The notes beneath the pieces were generated by a model. It saw nothing but the letters and a program-made list of their open reading frames with translations, was not told the DNA's origin and ran no database searches. The position numbers and the translations under genes are program-made. From assembly GCA_905250885.1 (NCBI GenBank), contig CAJNOQ010002489.1, positions 1 to 24,083 on the forward strand: a stretch of DNA of 24,083 nucleotides, written 5' to 3'. Shown piece by piece: positions 10,198-19,831 of the stretch (positions within the stretch are counted from its first letter, which is position 1; each line of letters opens with the position of its first letter). Source of the DNA: Didymodactylos carnosus (taxonomy: Eukaryota > Rotifera > Eurotatoria > Philodinida > Philodinidae).

Positions 10198-10815
10198 CAA
10201 GTAGAAAACGAAAATCCTTCCTTCGTATGCAATTCCTAATGCACGATCACTTATTAATCATTACGTTAAGTCGCACTGAGACTTTTCGAATAAGAGAGGT
10301 TACAATCTGGCGTCGAAGAACATTGTCGTGACTGTGACATAAAAATATGCTCTCTTTACTACTGCGCGTGATGCTGACTCCCTCACATCACGATTTATTT
10401 CAGCACCTACCACAACCGGATTCATTTTCGTGTGTATTCACCTTTGGACAAATGCACTCGTTGGCCTTTTCATTCAGCACTGGTCAGTTGTTTTCTGTTT
10501 GTAACATCACATGGACAGTTCTCTTTCTTGAAGAACTGCAAAATAATAGAAGCTCCTCTCCTATTAGAAGCCCTCCTTATTAGAGCGTTTTTCTTCGAAG
10601 AAAGGGAATGAAGAAGCGAGAAGACAGAGAGAGATAGTGGTGGTTATTCGGCTATGTCGACGACGCTCTCTATGAGATTCTAATTTTATTGCAATCTACT
10701 ATGCAGTTCCTTTAGGTCATGTGACCTCGATTCAACCTATGCGCCATTGATGTGTTTCGTGCTATATAAACTCCTTTTAGTTGAGATACGTATATTTGCA
10801 TTGGTTTTCCGATAA
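10198..10815. other. Non-coding stretch between the inverted-repeat element and the piggyBac relic
   Basis: No convincing gene. A 78-codon frame at 10347-10583 is rich in S, L and F without a motif and is not called. If the piggyBac relic that follows was once complete, its 5' end should lie here, but I found no TTAACCC-type end. Confidence 0.4.
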
Positions 10816-11236
10816 ATTTTGCTATTTGAAGAAACCGATGCAAAAGACGGTGGCAGCGGTAGCTCTCTGAGTGGAGTGAGTGCTTTGAACAATGATGTTG
10901 TCCGGATGCAATCTGATTCTTCAAGTTTCGAGGAAGAATTACTGATGACGACGAAGATTCACAAGTTTGAAATGACATAGAATTAGATTCGGCTGTTGCA
11001 TTCCAGGAGGATCACGGAATCGCTGAAGAAGTAACTTTGGGTTCAGAAGATAATACAATCAATCCTATCGATTGCTACCAGCATACGAAATTATTAGCCT
11101 CATGGTACGCGAAACTAATCGATACGCGGAGCAATACTTACAAACCCATGAGCTTTGTAGACACTTAAAAAACCTTCAATGGAAACCAACCACTGCCAAA
11201 GAAATGCTCAAATTTTGGGGGAGTATTATCGAGTAG
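10816..11236 (+). pseudogene. piggyBac-type transposase relic A (N-terminal part)
   Basis: The N-terminal part is acidic and serine-rich (FEETDAKDGGSGSSLS ... SDSSSFEEE). After a frame change it continues as DDDEDSQV, a stop, then NDIELDSAVAFQEDHG and NPIDCYQ. Another small shift leads into EIISLMVRETNRYAEQYLQT and LQWKPTTAKEMLKFWGSI, ending at TAG 11234. The block 'I..MVReTNrYAeQ ... W.p.T..Em..F.G' is the start of the DDE domain of piggyBac transposases (family knowledge). The three catalytic aspartates and the C-terminal cysteine-rich domain are missing. The relic has at least two frame changes and one stop, so it is inactive. Confidence 0.8.
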
Positions 11237-11353
11237 TATTAATGTAGTTGGTACGAATGCCGAAACTGGGCTACTACTGGAACAACAGCCAACTGTATGG
11301 ATTCCAGGTCATTTGAAGTACCATGATGATAGACAAATTTGAATCGATAATAA

Positions 11354-11500
11354 TTAATAACTGAGCATTTCTTCAGCAGTGGCTGGTTCCCATTGAAGGT
11401 TTTTTGACCGCCTGCTATGCTCATGGGTTTGTAAGTATTGCTCCGCATATTGATTATTTTCGCGAACCATGCGACTAATAATTTTGTCAGTGATGATCGC
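11354..11500 (-). pseudogene. piggyBac-type transposase relic B (inverted, same segment)
   Basis: The minus strand reads IITDKIISRMVREN, then NQYAEQYLQTHEHSRR, then LQWEPATAEEMLSY and a TAA at 11354-11356. This is the same protein segment as relic A, with about 70-80% identity by eye. The 'eTNrYA' core is changed to ENNQYA. It lies tail to tail with relic A, about 110-120 bases away, so together they form a long imperfect inverted repeat (about 11083-11233 with 11344-11488). It is a second, diverged copy, not a simple palindrome artefact. Confidence 0.75.
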
Positions 11501-11611
11501 TATGGCTGTAGAGAAATGTTTGCTCTACATAACTACTAATTTCAGAAAATTTCAGTTCGTTGGTGCGAAAATACAAAAAATACACCGTATTTTGGAAAAC
11601 GAAAAAAACTG

Positions 11612-11652
11612 TTAACCCATTCGCAACGATGTGCCCCACCGGTGGGTCACGG
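11612..11652 (+). mobile_element. Possible piggyBac terminus (TTAA + CCC end)
   Basis: TTAA at 11612-11615 is followed by CCCATTCGCAACGATGTG and then by the palindrome CCCACCGGTGGG. PiggyBac elements insert at TTAA, their ends begin with CCC, and subterminal palindromes are common (family knowledge). The inward direction is to the right, away from the two relics, and no matching GGGTTAA end was found, so the link to them is unproven. Confidence 0.35.
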
Positions 11653-11798
11653 CATACTTTAATAAGAAAAATAATAAAAAACACTTCCTTTTTCTCTTTT
11701 GCCAAGCATGGAGTGACATATAACCTACCACCCGCTCGGTCTTCGCCACTGTTTGAGCCAGTTATTGCACGGCATGGTGCTTCTCTAGGGCACACGAA

Positions 11799-11809
11799 GG
11801 GGGGGGGGG
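11799..11809. repeat. Poly-G run (11 nt)
   Basis: Eleven consecutive G directly before the short-word array. It is the longest G run in the window and may mark a junction. Confidence 0.9.
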
Positions 11810-11810
11810 A

Positions 11811-12815
11811 ATTCAGTATCTAACTTTTACTTCTTAGTTCTTAGTATTCAGTATTCAGTACTCAGTGTTCACTATCTAACTTTTAGTTTTTAGTATTCAG
11901 TAGTCAGTACTGAGTATCTAACTTTTACCTTTTACCTTTTAGTTTTCAGTTTTTAGTGGTCAGTATAAAGCGTCTAAGTTTCAGTTTTTACTTTTTACTT
12001 TTTAGTATTCAGTATTCAGTTGTCAGTATTCAGTATCGAGCTTTTAGTTTTCAGTTTTTAGTTTTTAGTATTCAGTATTGATTAGTCACTATTCAGTATC
12101 TAACTTTTAGCTTTTACTAATTAGTTTTTAGTGGTCAGTATTCAGCATCTAAGTTTGAGTTTTTACTTTTTACTTTTCAGTGTTCAGTATTCAGTAGTCA
12201 GTATTCAGTATCTGACTTTTAGTTTTTAGTTTTTAGTATTCAGTAGTCAGTACCTGACTTTCAGCTTTTAGTTTTCAGTTTTTAGGTTTTAGTTTTTAGT
12301 GGTCCGTATTCAGCATCTAACTTTTAGTTTTTGGTTGTTAGTTTTTAGTATTCAGTATTCAGTATTGAGTATTCATTATCCAGTATCTAACTTTTAGTTT
12401 CCAGTTTTTAGTTTTTATTATTCAGTATTCAGTAGTCAGTGCTGAATATCTAACGTTTAGTTTTTAGTTTTAAGTATTCAATGTCTAACTTTTAGCTTTT
12501 AGTATTTAGTATTTAGTTTTTAGTATTCAGTATTCAGTATCTAACTGTTAGTTTCGAGTTTTTAGTTTTTATTGTTCAGTATTCAATAGTCAGTATTGAG
12601 TATCGAACTTTTAGCTTTTATTTTTTATTTTTTAGTATTCAGTATTCGGTAGTCAGTGTTCAGTATCTAGCTTTTACTTTCGAGTATTTAGCTTTTGTTA
12701 TTCAGTATTCCGCAGTCAGTATTGAGTATCTAGCTTTTAGTATTCAGCAGTCAGTATTCAGTATCTAACTTTTAGTTTTACTTTTTACTTTTTAGTTTTT
12801 TGTTTTCAGTTTTAG
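11811..12815 (+). repeat. Short-word array, forward half (TTTTAGTATTCAGTATCTAAC)
   Basis: About 1.0 kb is built almost wholly from a few words: TTTTTAGT, ATTCAGT, AGTCAGT, and ATCTAACTTTTAG. They follow each other in varying order and number, so there is no fixed repeat unit. Typical runs are TTTTTAGTATTCAGTATTCA and GTCAGTATTCAGTATCTAAC. The top strand is rich in T and G and poor in C. No open frame or known satellite is recognised. Single-base variants such as TATCGAGC for TATCTAAC occur throughout. Confidence 0.9.
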
Positions 12816-13092
12816 TTAGATACTGAGTACTGACTGGGGAATAGTGAATACTAAAGACTAAAAACTGAAAACTAAAAACCAAACAGTAAATAGTAAAAGT
12901 CAGATACTGAATGATGAATAATGAATACTCAATACTGAATACTAAAAACTAAAAGTTGGATACTGAATGCTAAAGACTAAAAACTAAAATTTAAAAACTA
13001 AAAGTTAGATACTGAATACTGAAACCTAAAAACTAAAAGTTAGATAGTGAATACTGACTACTGAATACCGAATACTAAAAACTAAAGGTCAG
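12816..13092 (-). repeat. Short-word array, inverted half
   Basis: At about 12,815 the same vocabulary switches to its reverse complement, as in GTTAGATACTGA, ATACTGAATACTAAAAACTA and AAACTAAAAGTTAGATAC. This continues for about 280 bases and ends near AAAGGTCAGAGTAAGAC. The turning point reads CAGTTTTAGTTAGATACTGA, so forward and reverse words abut almost without a spacer. The two halves together make a large imperfect inverted repeat with unequal arms. Confidence 0.9.
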
Positions 13093-13584
13093 AGTAAGAC
13101 ATATTGAATGACAAAAGAATTTTCACTTTCATGCCCTATCGATTCTTAATTTCAGACAGTCATTATATACGACATAGTCATTGTTTGACTCATTTGGTAC
13201 TCTATCTACTTATTGTTTCTGTTCAATATATGAAGGAGTTGAACGTCGTATTTTGTTTACTTATTTGAAATTTTTAGTTTTAGGTTATCACAGGGTATCC
13301 ACGGATGCCACAAGATATATTTCAAAAAAATATTTATAAATATACTCAAAAAATATTTCATACAAACACGATAACGTTTATTTATAGGGCATATTTGAAG
13401 AACACAGAATGAGTATTCTTACACTAGAAGGTAATGTATGATTTAAAAGTCCAAGATGCACCCGGACAGGGAAGTTCACATGAGCAATTTGAAAATTTCT
13501 TGAGTCAACTATACGATGCCATCCTACATGTACCCCGGTCGCAAGAAATGAGATATGTATGACTATATGAATCCAGGAGAAAAA
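13093..13584. other. Non-coding spacer between word clusters
   Basis: AT-rich sequence with no gene. A small echo of the previous vocabulary (TTTTTAGTTTTAGG) appears near 13,275. Around 13,320-13,370 there is an A/T-rich run with ATATTTATAAATAT-type words. Confidence 0.4.
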
Positions 13585-13868
13585 AGACGGACAATTAACT
13601 GCTCATTAACTGCCAGTTGACAACGTGTTAACTGTCTAAAAACCACCTAGAAACTGTCTAGTTTATTGGCTGTTTTTAGATCTGCAAAAAAAACCGTCTA
13701 ATAACTGGTAGTAAACGGAAAAGCCAAAAAACAGCTGGTTAACTGTGGTTAACGGCCCATTTACAGACAGTTAACTGGCTGTTTTTTGGTCTTACGGTTT
13801 ACTGGCCGTTTTTACACAGTAGTTTCTTCAGATCTAAAAACGGCTAATAAATCAGACAGGTTTTAGAT
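13585..13868. repeat. CAGTTAACTG / GTTTTTAG word cluster, copy 1
   Basis: Words such as TTAACTGCCAGTTGAC, GTTAACTGTCTAAAAACC, GACAGTTAACTGGCTGTTTT and GGTTTACTGGCCGTTTTTA recur in both orientations. The core CAGTTAACTG (13,768-13,777) is a perfect palindrome. As in the other clusters there is no fixed period. A second cluster with the same vocabulary lies about 1.4 kb downstream. Confidence 0.8.
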
Positions 13869-15262
13869 GGTTAGACAAAAAATTGTGCTCGTTGAAAGCA
13901 GGGTGGATATTTTTAATGCTTTTCATTCGAAAAAGTCAACTTTTTTAAACATACCTTCAACATCTTTTTTAAAACCATACTCATCTCAGATAATCTCCAG
14001 AAGTAGACAATCTTTTTTTGCATCGATGCGAGTTTTTAACATTCTTTCTGTCATCGGTGCGTTGTTGTTTACAGTACCAAAAAGGATTTTTTCTCAGAAT
14101 AAAACCTCAATTTCGTATTTTCAAACATATTATATGTTTGAAAATGTTTTTTGACTGAGCGCTTTACATTTTCTCGGCGGTAATATATCGTTCAATTCCG
14201 TTTTTTACATACATTAAGAAAACAAAACATGGTTTTAATGACTAGTATTTTTATTTGAATAAATACGATATTCATAATCTACGTACAAAGCCAAATCGAA
14301 TGATGTGATTTTCTGAAAACACGTTTTTTTAGTCATAACTTCTTGCCCTTGGCCCCCGTCAGGAATCGAGTGAAGTTTTTAGAATTTCTATTCAAAATCA
14401 ATACTAAATTGAATTTTTTTGGGTTTCGAGTGTTTGCCGCCAAGTTTCTTTTGTCAATTTATAGGTTTTAAGTGATGCTCTTTACGATCGAGTAGTCGAA
14501 ATCTGGATTCCTTAAGTGACCTTATACCCTTAGTCGTAGTCTTCTTTCACAAGGCTTACCATTTGAAATGATTTAACTAAAGAGAATAAAACTAACGAAT
14601 CAAACTAATGTAACCACTTAGAGCTTGACAAAAGTGAGCTGGTTAAAGACAAGGTATTTACGCGATGTAAACAAAGAAAAAATTGCAATAGCTTAATATT
14701 GAAATAGCTCCTGCCTCACCTCTTTCGTCCTTTCGGGATCGTTCTGTCAATTTACTGGGCTTGTTTTTCTACATTTTGTAGGCTCGACATTTTCAAGTCG
14801 ATATATTTAAGTTACTTACAAATTTAAGTTACTACAATTACAAAAGTAATTGTATTACAGGAAAGCCTTTTCTGGACCGGTGGATTTTCTTCCCCGCACA
14901 GAAAGTACAAGTATAGAATTATTTGTTATCTATCTTTTGTTTTGTTTGTGGAAAAGATTTTATTTGCCAAAAAGGCTAACGTGATTTTCTGTTTAGGGCA
15001 TGAGCAGGAAGATCAAACCACAGACGACTTTTCGGAATGTCCTTCACGTATGAGCAAGAAATACCCGTAAACGTAACCTAGAAAACCAAAATATGTTCTA
15101 AGATATGGAAATTGGTTCTTATTAGTAACAAATGCAGATACCCTGTTTTTAGTTTTGTAGGATACCTTTTTTCTTTAGAGTGTGATTAGACTGACAGACT
15201 ACTAATATGTTACCCATAGGTTCAATCCCTACATCTGACGTTATTACTCTTTTTTTCTTTCT
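13869..15262. other. Non-coding stretch between paired word clusters
   Basis: One 95-codon frame at 13867-14154 begins at the edge of the repeat cluster; it is rich in S, F and I, has no motif and is not called. The remainder has no gene. A T-arm-like GGTTCAATCCCTAC at about 15,219 has no matching tRNA body. If the two flanking clusters are ends of one element, this is its interior and it encodes no recognisable transposase. Confidence 0.4.
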
Positions 15263-15645
15263 GTTGACGGTTTACTGGCAATTTTTAAACCATTTACTGA
15301 TAGTTAACTCCCTAAAAACGTTCTAAAAACCGTCTATTTTATGTAGACCGTTTTACCGCCGTAAATTAGTAGTTCAAACTGTCTGAAAACTGCCTATTTA
15401 CAGCCAGTAAACCATCTTTTAACGGTCAGGCTTCGCATGAAAATTCGATGTATGAGAACGCGGTTTACTGGCAGTTTTTAGGCAGTTGAAAAACCTCCGC
15501 TTTACGGTGGTAAAACGATACCATCTGAACCATCAAAAAACCACCTAAAAACTGTCTGAACGATCTAAAAACGGCCAGTAAACTGCCTGTTAGCTGGCAA
15601 TTAACTGGGAGTTAAGTGGCAGTTAACTTGGCGGTTTTCAATGTC
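15263..15645. repeat. CAGTTAACTG / GTTTTTAG word cluster, copy 2
   Basis: Same vocabulary as 13585-13868: GACGGTTTACTGGCAATTTT, TCTAAAAACCGTCTA, GTTTACTGGCAGTTTTTAGG, and GTTAAGTGGCAGTTAACTTG. The right end, read as its complement (GACATTGAAAACCGCC then AGTTAACTGCCACTTAAC), broadly mirrors the left end of copy 1 (GACGGACAATTAACTGC...). The two clusters may therefore be inverted relative to each other. Confidence 0.8.
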
Positions 15646-15654
15646 CTGTGAAGT

Positions 15655-15884
15655 GAAAATGATCATATTATAATCCTAAAATGATTTAAATATGAGCTTA
15701 AAATGATATCATATTTCAGTCATTTTAAGACCATTTCATAAAATGAGGTAAAAATGATGTATATATGATATAATTTGAAAAAATGATCTAAATATGATCG
15801 TATTATGATGATCTAAAAATGATCATTTTCTTACAATTATATTTGTCACATTTTATGATCATAATTAGATCATATCATTTATGT
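15655..15884. repeat. ATGATC / TGATCAT word cluster
   Basis: About 230 bases made of AAAATGATC, TATGATC, ATGATATCATAT and their complements, for example AAAATGATCATATTATAATC and ATGATCTAAATATGATCGTA. TGATCA is self-complementary, so the words read almost the same on both strands. The cluster starts only about 10 bases after the previous one ends, yet shares no words with it. Confidence 0.8.
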
Positions 15885-16702
15885 GTATTAGATTATTCAT
15901 TTATGGGACATTATGAGACCAACGGCAGTTTTTATGGAATTATGCGCAATTTATCTTCTACTGCTTTCCACAAACACTACAGAGTTGAGCCTAGAGATTT
16001 AAACACAGTAAACTTAATTTCTGTTATTTTTTACTCGGAAGCCGAGCCCCAAAAACCTCTTTTTAAACGTCGGTTTTGAAAATTATTTTTTCAGAGTTCT
16101 ATGGAATAAAGTCATAATCTTTGTGTTAATGATTTTTTCACAACTCTTTCTTTGAAATATCCCGATCAGAGTATTAACTGGGAGACAGTAATCAGAATAT
16201 TCAAGTGGTATGTAGTGAGAGTGCAGCTTAGTAACAGTCACGAACTTCTCTATTTCATTTTACAAAAATTTCGATCATAGTGAAATACTCAGGTTTAGTC
16301 ACAAAAAAAGTGGCGCCATTCTAGAGACACTTCGTGTTTCTATATCTTTATCTGTGCTGCTGCATGATCAAATACTAGACCTATAAATTTCAAAGGGTAA
16401 AATAAATTCTTTTTGGAGTTTGAAACCTTACTTGCTAGTATGTGCAAACCTTTAGAAACAACAACAGACATGTTATGTGAAAAGTCATATCAATATTAGT
16501 TTCTCTAGGTCGAAAATCTATACAGTCCCAAATCAGCTCTTCAAATCTTGTTTTTCCACAATATTCGTAAAATCTTGCATACTATGATGGCAGCTTAGAT
16601 CTATGTTTATGTGAAATCGATGGTTTGAAAGTCTGATAGACTATTGCATCTTTATAGAGAATATTTTGTTGATATCTTGAATACGTATAGTTTTGCTTTT
16701 AG
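15885..16702. other. Non-coding stretch before the F-box block
   Basis: No gene supported; the frame through 15819-16079 begins inside the repeat cluster and has no motif. Just before 16703 the DNA reads TTTTGCTTTTAG, a good splice acceptor, so part of this stretch may be an intron of the F-box gene whose first exon I could not place. Confidence 0.4.
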
Positions 16703-17896
16703 GATTGGTCGATGAAATCCTTTTAGAAATATTGGAATATTTCAATGGTTATGATCTTTATATGGTATTTATTAATTTGAATATGAGAATTAACAGAATA
16801 CTTCAATCATGTCAAATACATGTTGACTTTACAAAAAATTGATAAAAAGTCAATATTTGATTATTAGTGTACAACACTTCTACCGCTTTTTTCCATAAAA
16901 AACGTGGTGTCAATAAGACTAAATAATTTACAAGTCGGAAAAATCTTTCAGATTAATGACTATTTGTTAGTTCAAACACTTGTTTTATATGACATTCATT
17001 TAAATGTAATGGAAACATGTATATTACGAAAATTATCACTATTAAGAAATTTAAAGCATTTATTTATCTTCAATTCTTTTCATCAGCTTAGAAAATTAGA
17101 CTCTCAAATAATTCTGATGAATGTTCCGAATTTAATAAATTGTCATTTACCGTTTTGTCGTCTATTAGTATCCTCTCATAAAACTAACATTAAGAAACTA
17201 ACAATTAAACTTCAGTCATTTGTTGATTTGGCTCATTTATTGAACTGTATACCGTTAATTGAATATTTAAACATTCATCTTTATATAGATTATATGTTAA
17301 ACATTGTACATAATCGTGAACCAGTGGCATTTAAATTCATTTCATTAAAATTGAAACATCTAATATTGAAAATAACGAATGTAGAGTTTGATAGCATTGA
17401 GTTATTTTTCTCAAATTTGTCATCATCACCTATTAAGTATTTGTCATTTTCTGCAGCTCGTTTATCATTTATCAATGGTCAACGTTGGGAATATATATTG
17501 TCAAATTACTTTCGTTGATTAGAAACATTCAGATTTTACATCGGGTATCGTTGTATACCAAAATCATTTTTGACCACTATGAAAGAAACTTTACAGATAT
17601 TTCAAACAGATTATTGGGTAAACCATAAATGGCATTTTATGTTTGATTATTCTCCAATAAGAGACCAATTAAATTTCTATTCTTATCCATTTAAGGATAA
17701 ATGTTATGTTACTGAATTAGATATATTTCAATTGAAATATGGTGATGACACAGTTGATGATTCAACAACTTATAAAAACGATAAAATTGATAAATTATGT
17801 ATAGAGCTGGCAAACGATGAAACTAACATAAATATTGAACAATTAAAAAATGAAATTGGTAAGATGAGAAGTGCAGATTATCGAAATTTGAGGTGA
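16703..17896 (+). pseudogene. F-box / leucine-rich-repeat protein, N-terminal block, broken
   Basis: F-box proteins link SCF ubiquitin ligases to substrates; the LRR part would bind the target (family role). After a splice-acceptor-like TTTTAG the frame reads LVDEILLEILEYFNGYDLYM then VFINLNMRINRILQS, a clear F-box. A one-base shift in an A6 run (16833-16838) moves into the frame of KKSIFDYxCTTLLPLFSI, with x a TAG at 16865. From there 217 codons of LRR-like sequence follow (LVQTLVLYDIHLN, LRNLKHLFIFNS), stopped by TGA at 17516. The frame then continues as LETFRFYIGYRC to 17896 with FQLKYGDD and KLCIELANDETN. A full bdelloid F-box/LRR protein would be about 450-600 residues (from general knowledge). 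The second LRR block at 19,021 may be its C-terminal part. Confidence 0.75.
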
Positions 17897-19020
17897 AAAA
17901 ACATTCACCGAAGTTCTTAACCACGGATATTTTTTTTTGCTAACAATCAAGATTTACAGATGAGATCATATTGAGATAACTCCTATTTTCTCTGCGAATA
18001 TTCATCGTTATACAATAGAACATGAGAAGGTGCTAGAGCATTTCTGAGATTAGATGTTGACTAAGATACTCTATCACTACGGCACGGCATTATCAGCGTT
18101 TTTCTCAGAAATAATAATTAGCTCATATCTTGTCTTTTTCTCGGAAACGAAGATGAAGTAAGTGTATGAAAAAGTGTTTTAAAACTGTTTACAAACTGAT
18201 TGTATTAGAAAACTGCTAATAGTATGCTTTATGAATATGTGTTGTATTCTTAAATGACGTGTGGTGAAAATGACTTTTTTGTTTGTGTTATAATTTTAAA
18301 TATTTTATTCAAACCATCTATATTTTTGTTCTATTGAAAAATAGACAATCAAAATAACCCTGATTCTTTCTTGTCACACGTTCTTTAAGAATCGTGTCAT
18401 ATTCTCATTCCATAGTCCTATTAAGAATAACCTTATTGTCGAACTCGAACGTCCAGCCCAAGTAACAGATATCGTACTTGTAATCTAATCAACGTGTCTC
18501 GTTTAAGAAGACCAACTGTGTTTTAAGTATAAACCGTTTGATGACCTGTGAATGTTCTCTCATTAGTGTTAGAACAAGATCAGCTTCGATAGACATAACA
18601 GAAAAACATTTTGTTCCTCTGCTTAGGTCCGATTTTAAGGCTTTTAAGAAAAATCCGAATAAAAGTGCTATACATCAGCACAAGTCAGTTGTGTAGAATC
18701 TTATGGATACAAGTATAGTTAACTCTCAGATCAGTTTCACAAAAACCGTCTGCACACTAAGTGCTCTTTTTACATACTTATTTCATTTTTACACAAATGC
18801 GACGCGATCATCTACACTCATAGAGCCGAAGTGAATGATAATCATTGAAGTTTTCTATTGTTTTATGTATATCTCGTGCAAGTTGTCTATCTAGAATGAA
18901 ACTATGCATTACTTCGATATATCTTCAATAAATCACTTAAGACAAATTGACCTTTAGCAAATGTAAATAGCGGATGAGTGTTGCATGTCATAGGTAAATA
19001 GAAAACAAGTATCCTAAGAC
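17897..19020. other. Non-coding stretch between two LRR blocks
   Basis: About 1.1 kb without an open frame or recognisable repeat. It sits between the N-terminal F-box/LRR block and a block that looks like an LRR C-terminus. It could be an old insertion into one gene or true spacing between two gene remnants. No target duplication or inverted ends were seen. Confidence 0.4.
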
Positions 19021-19695
19021 TCATTGAGCTTTATGAACGTTGTAGGTGAGATTTATTGGAACCCAACTGTTCGTAAAACATTCAAATATGTACGGTCATT
19101 GAAAGTGTTTAGCGATCAGAATGGAAATGAATGTATGGCTGTTGATAATGCATCATTATCAACAATTCTAGTGAATCTTGAACAATTGGTTATATGGTCT
19201 CAATTGACTCATTTATCTTATTATCATTCTCGATTGGATTTGTTAGAAATTCTTCTCGATTCTGGACCAAACATTTAATCATTGGAGTTGAATGATACAC
19301 ATTTTTTAAAAATGATGAAGGAAAAGGATGGTGGTAAATCATATTCTAAAATAAAGAAATTAAAATTCGATGATGACGAAGTTTTGGTATTAGAGAATGT
19401 GGATTATTTATGCAAATTATTTCCCAATGTAAAATCACTTACAATTTCTTTTGAAATGATTACTAATGTGTATGAAATATTACCACTATTAATTGAAACA
19501 TTAGAGGATATCAACTACTTGGATATATACTTATCATCCTTTGAACAATTTGATTTGGAAGCATGGTTAGCTTTCATGAATACATTATTCAATAATTCTG
19601 TTTTTGATTACAACGAGTTTCATATATGAATATGGTTTGATAAACAGAATCGACGGAGTGATATATCTATGATTGGGCTGTTTATTTTGAATTAA
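19021..19695 (+). pseudogene. Leucine-rich-repeat C-terminal block of an F-box-like protein, broken
   Basis: The frame opens after a TAA at 19015 and reads FKYVRSLKVFSD, LVNLEQLVIWSQLTHL, LLEILLDSGPNI, a TAA at 19276, then SLELNDTHFLKMM. It goes on with SKIKKLKFDDDEV, LFPNVKSLTISFEM and ILPLLIETLEDINYLDIYL, a TGA at 19627, then IWFDKQNRRSD to TAA at 19693. 'PNxxSLxL' and 'FPNVKSLTI' are typical LRR strands of metazoan F-box proteins. Both internal stops fall where a CAA or CGA codon would keep the pattern (inference). It has no F-box of its own, so it is either the end of the 16.7-kb gene, in another frame and 1.1 kb away, or a separate remnant. Confidence 0.65.
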
Positions 19696-19831
19696 TGTGA
19701 GTTGTTTTCTATTACAGCGTCCTGTCATGTTGAAATAATTAGCCTTTTATCACGGTTTTTGTCCTTCGTCTCGCTTCTTGAGGCTTCTCACAAGTAGCCT
19801 ACGATTCTTTCTCTTCAACGTAAGAAAGATT

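Noticed and set aside
11487-11823. Open frames of 87-102 codons on both strands across the TTAACCC region
   Set aside because: They cross the likely transposon end and the poly-G run, have no family pattern, and exist on both strands at once.
11811-13092. Telomeric repeat array
   Set aside because: TTTTTAGT words look superficially telomere-like, but there is no constant unit, both orientations occur internally, and the bdelloid-type TGTGGG repeat is absent.
13867-14154. 95-codon plus-strand frame
   Set aside because: It starts at the edge of the CAGTTAACTG cluster, has S/F/I-rich low-complexity content and shows no motif.
15145-15240. tRNA-like B-box GGTTCAATCCCTAC
   Set aside because: The T-arm pairs only four of five bases, and no D-arm, anticodon arm or acceptor stem could be built at the right spacing.
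11811-15884. CRISPR-like array
   Set aside because: No repeat of constant length alternates with unique spacers; words are 6-20 bases in irregular order.
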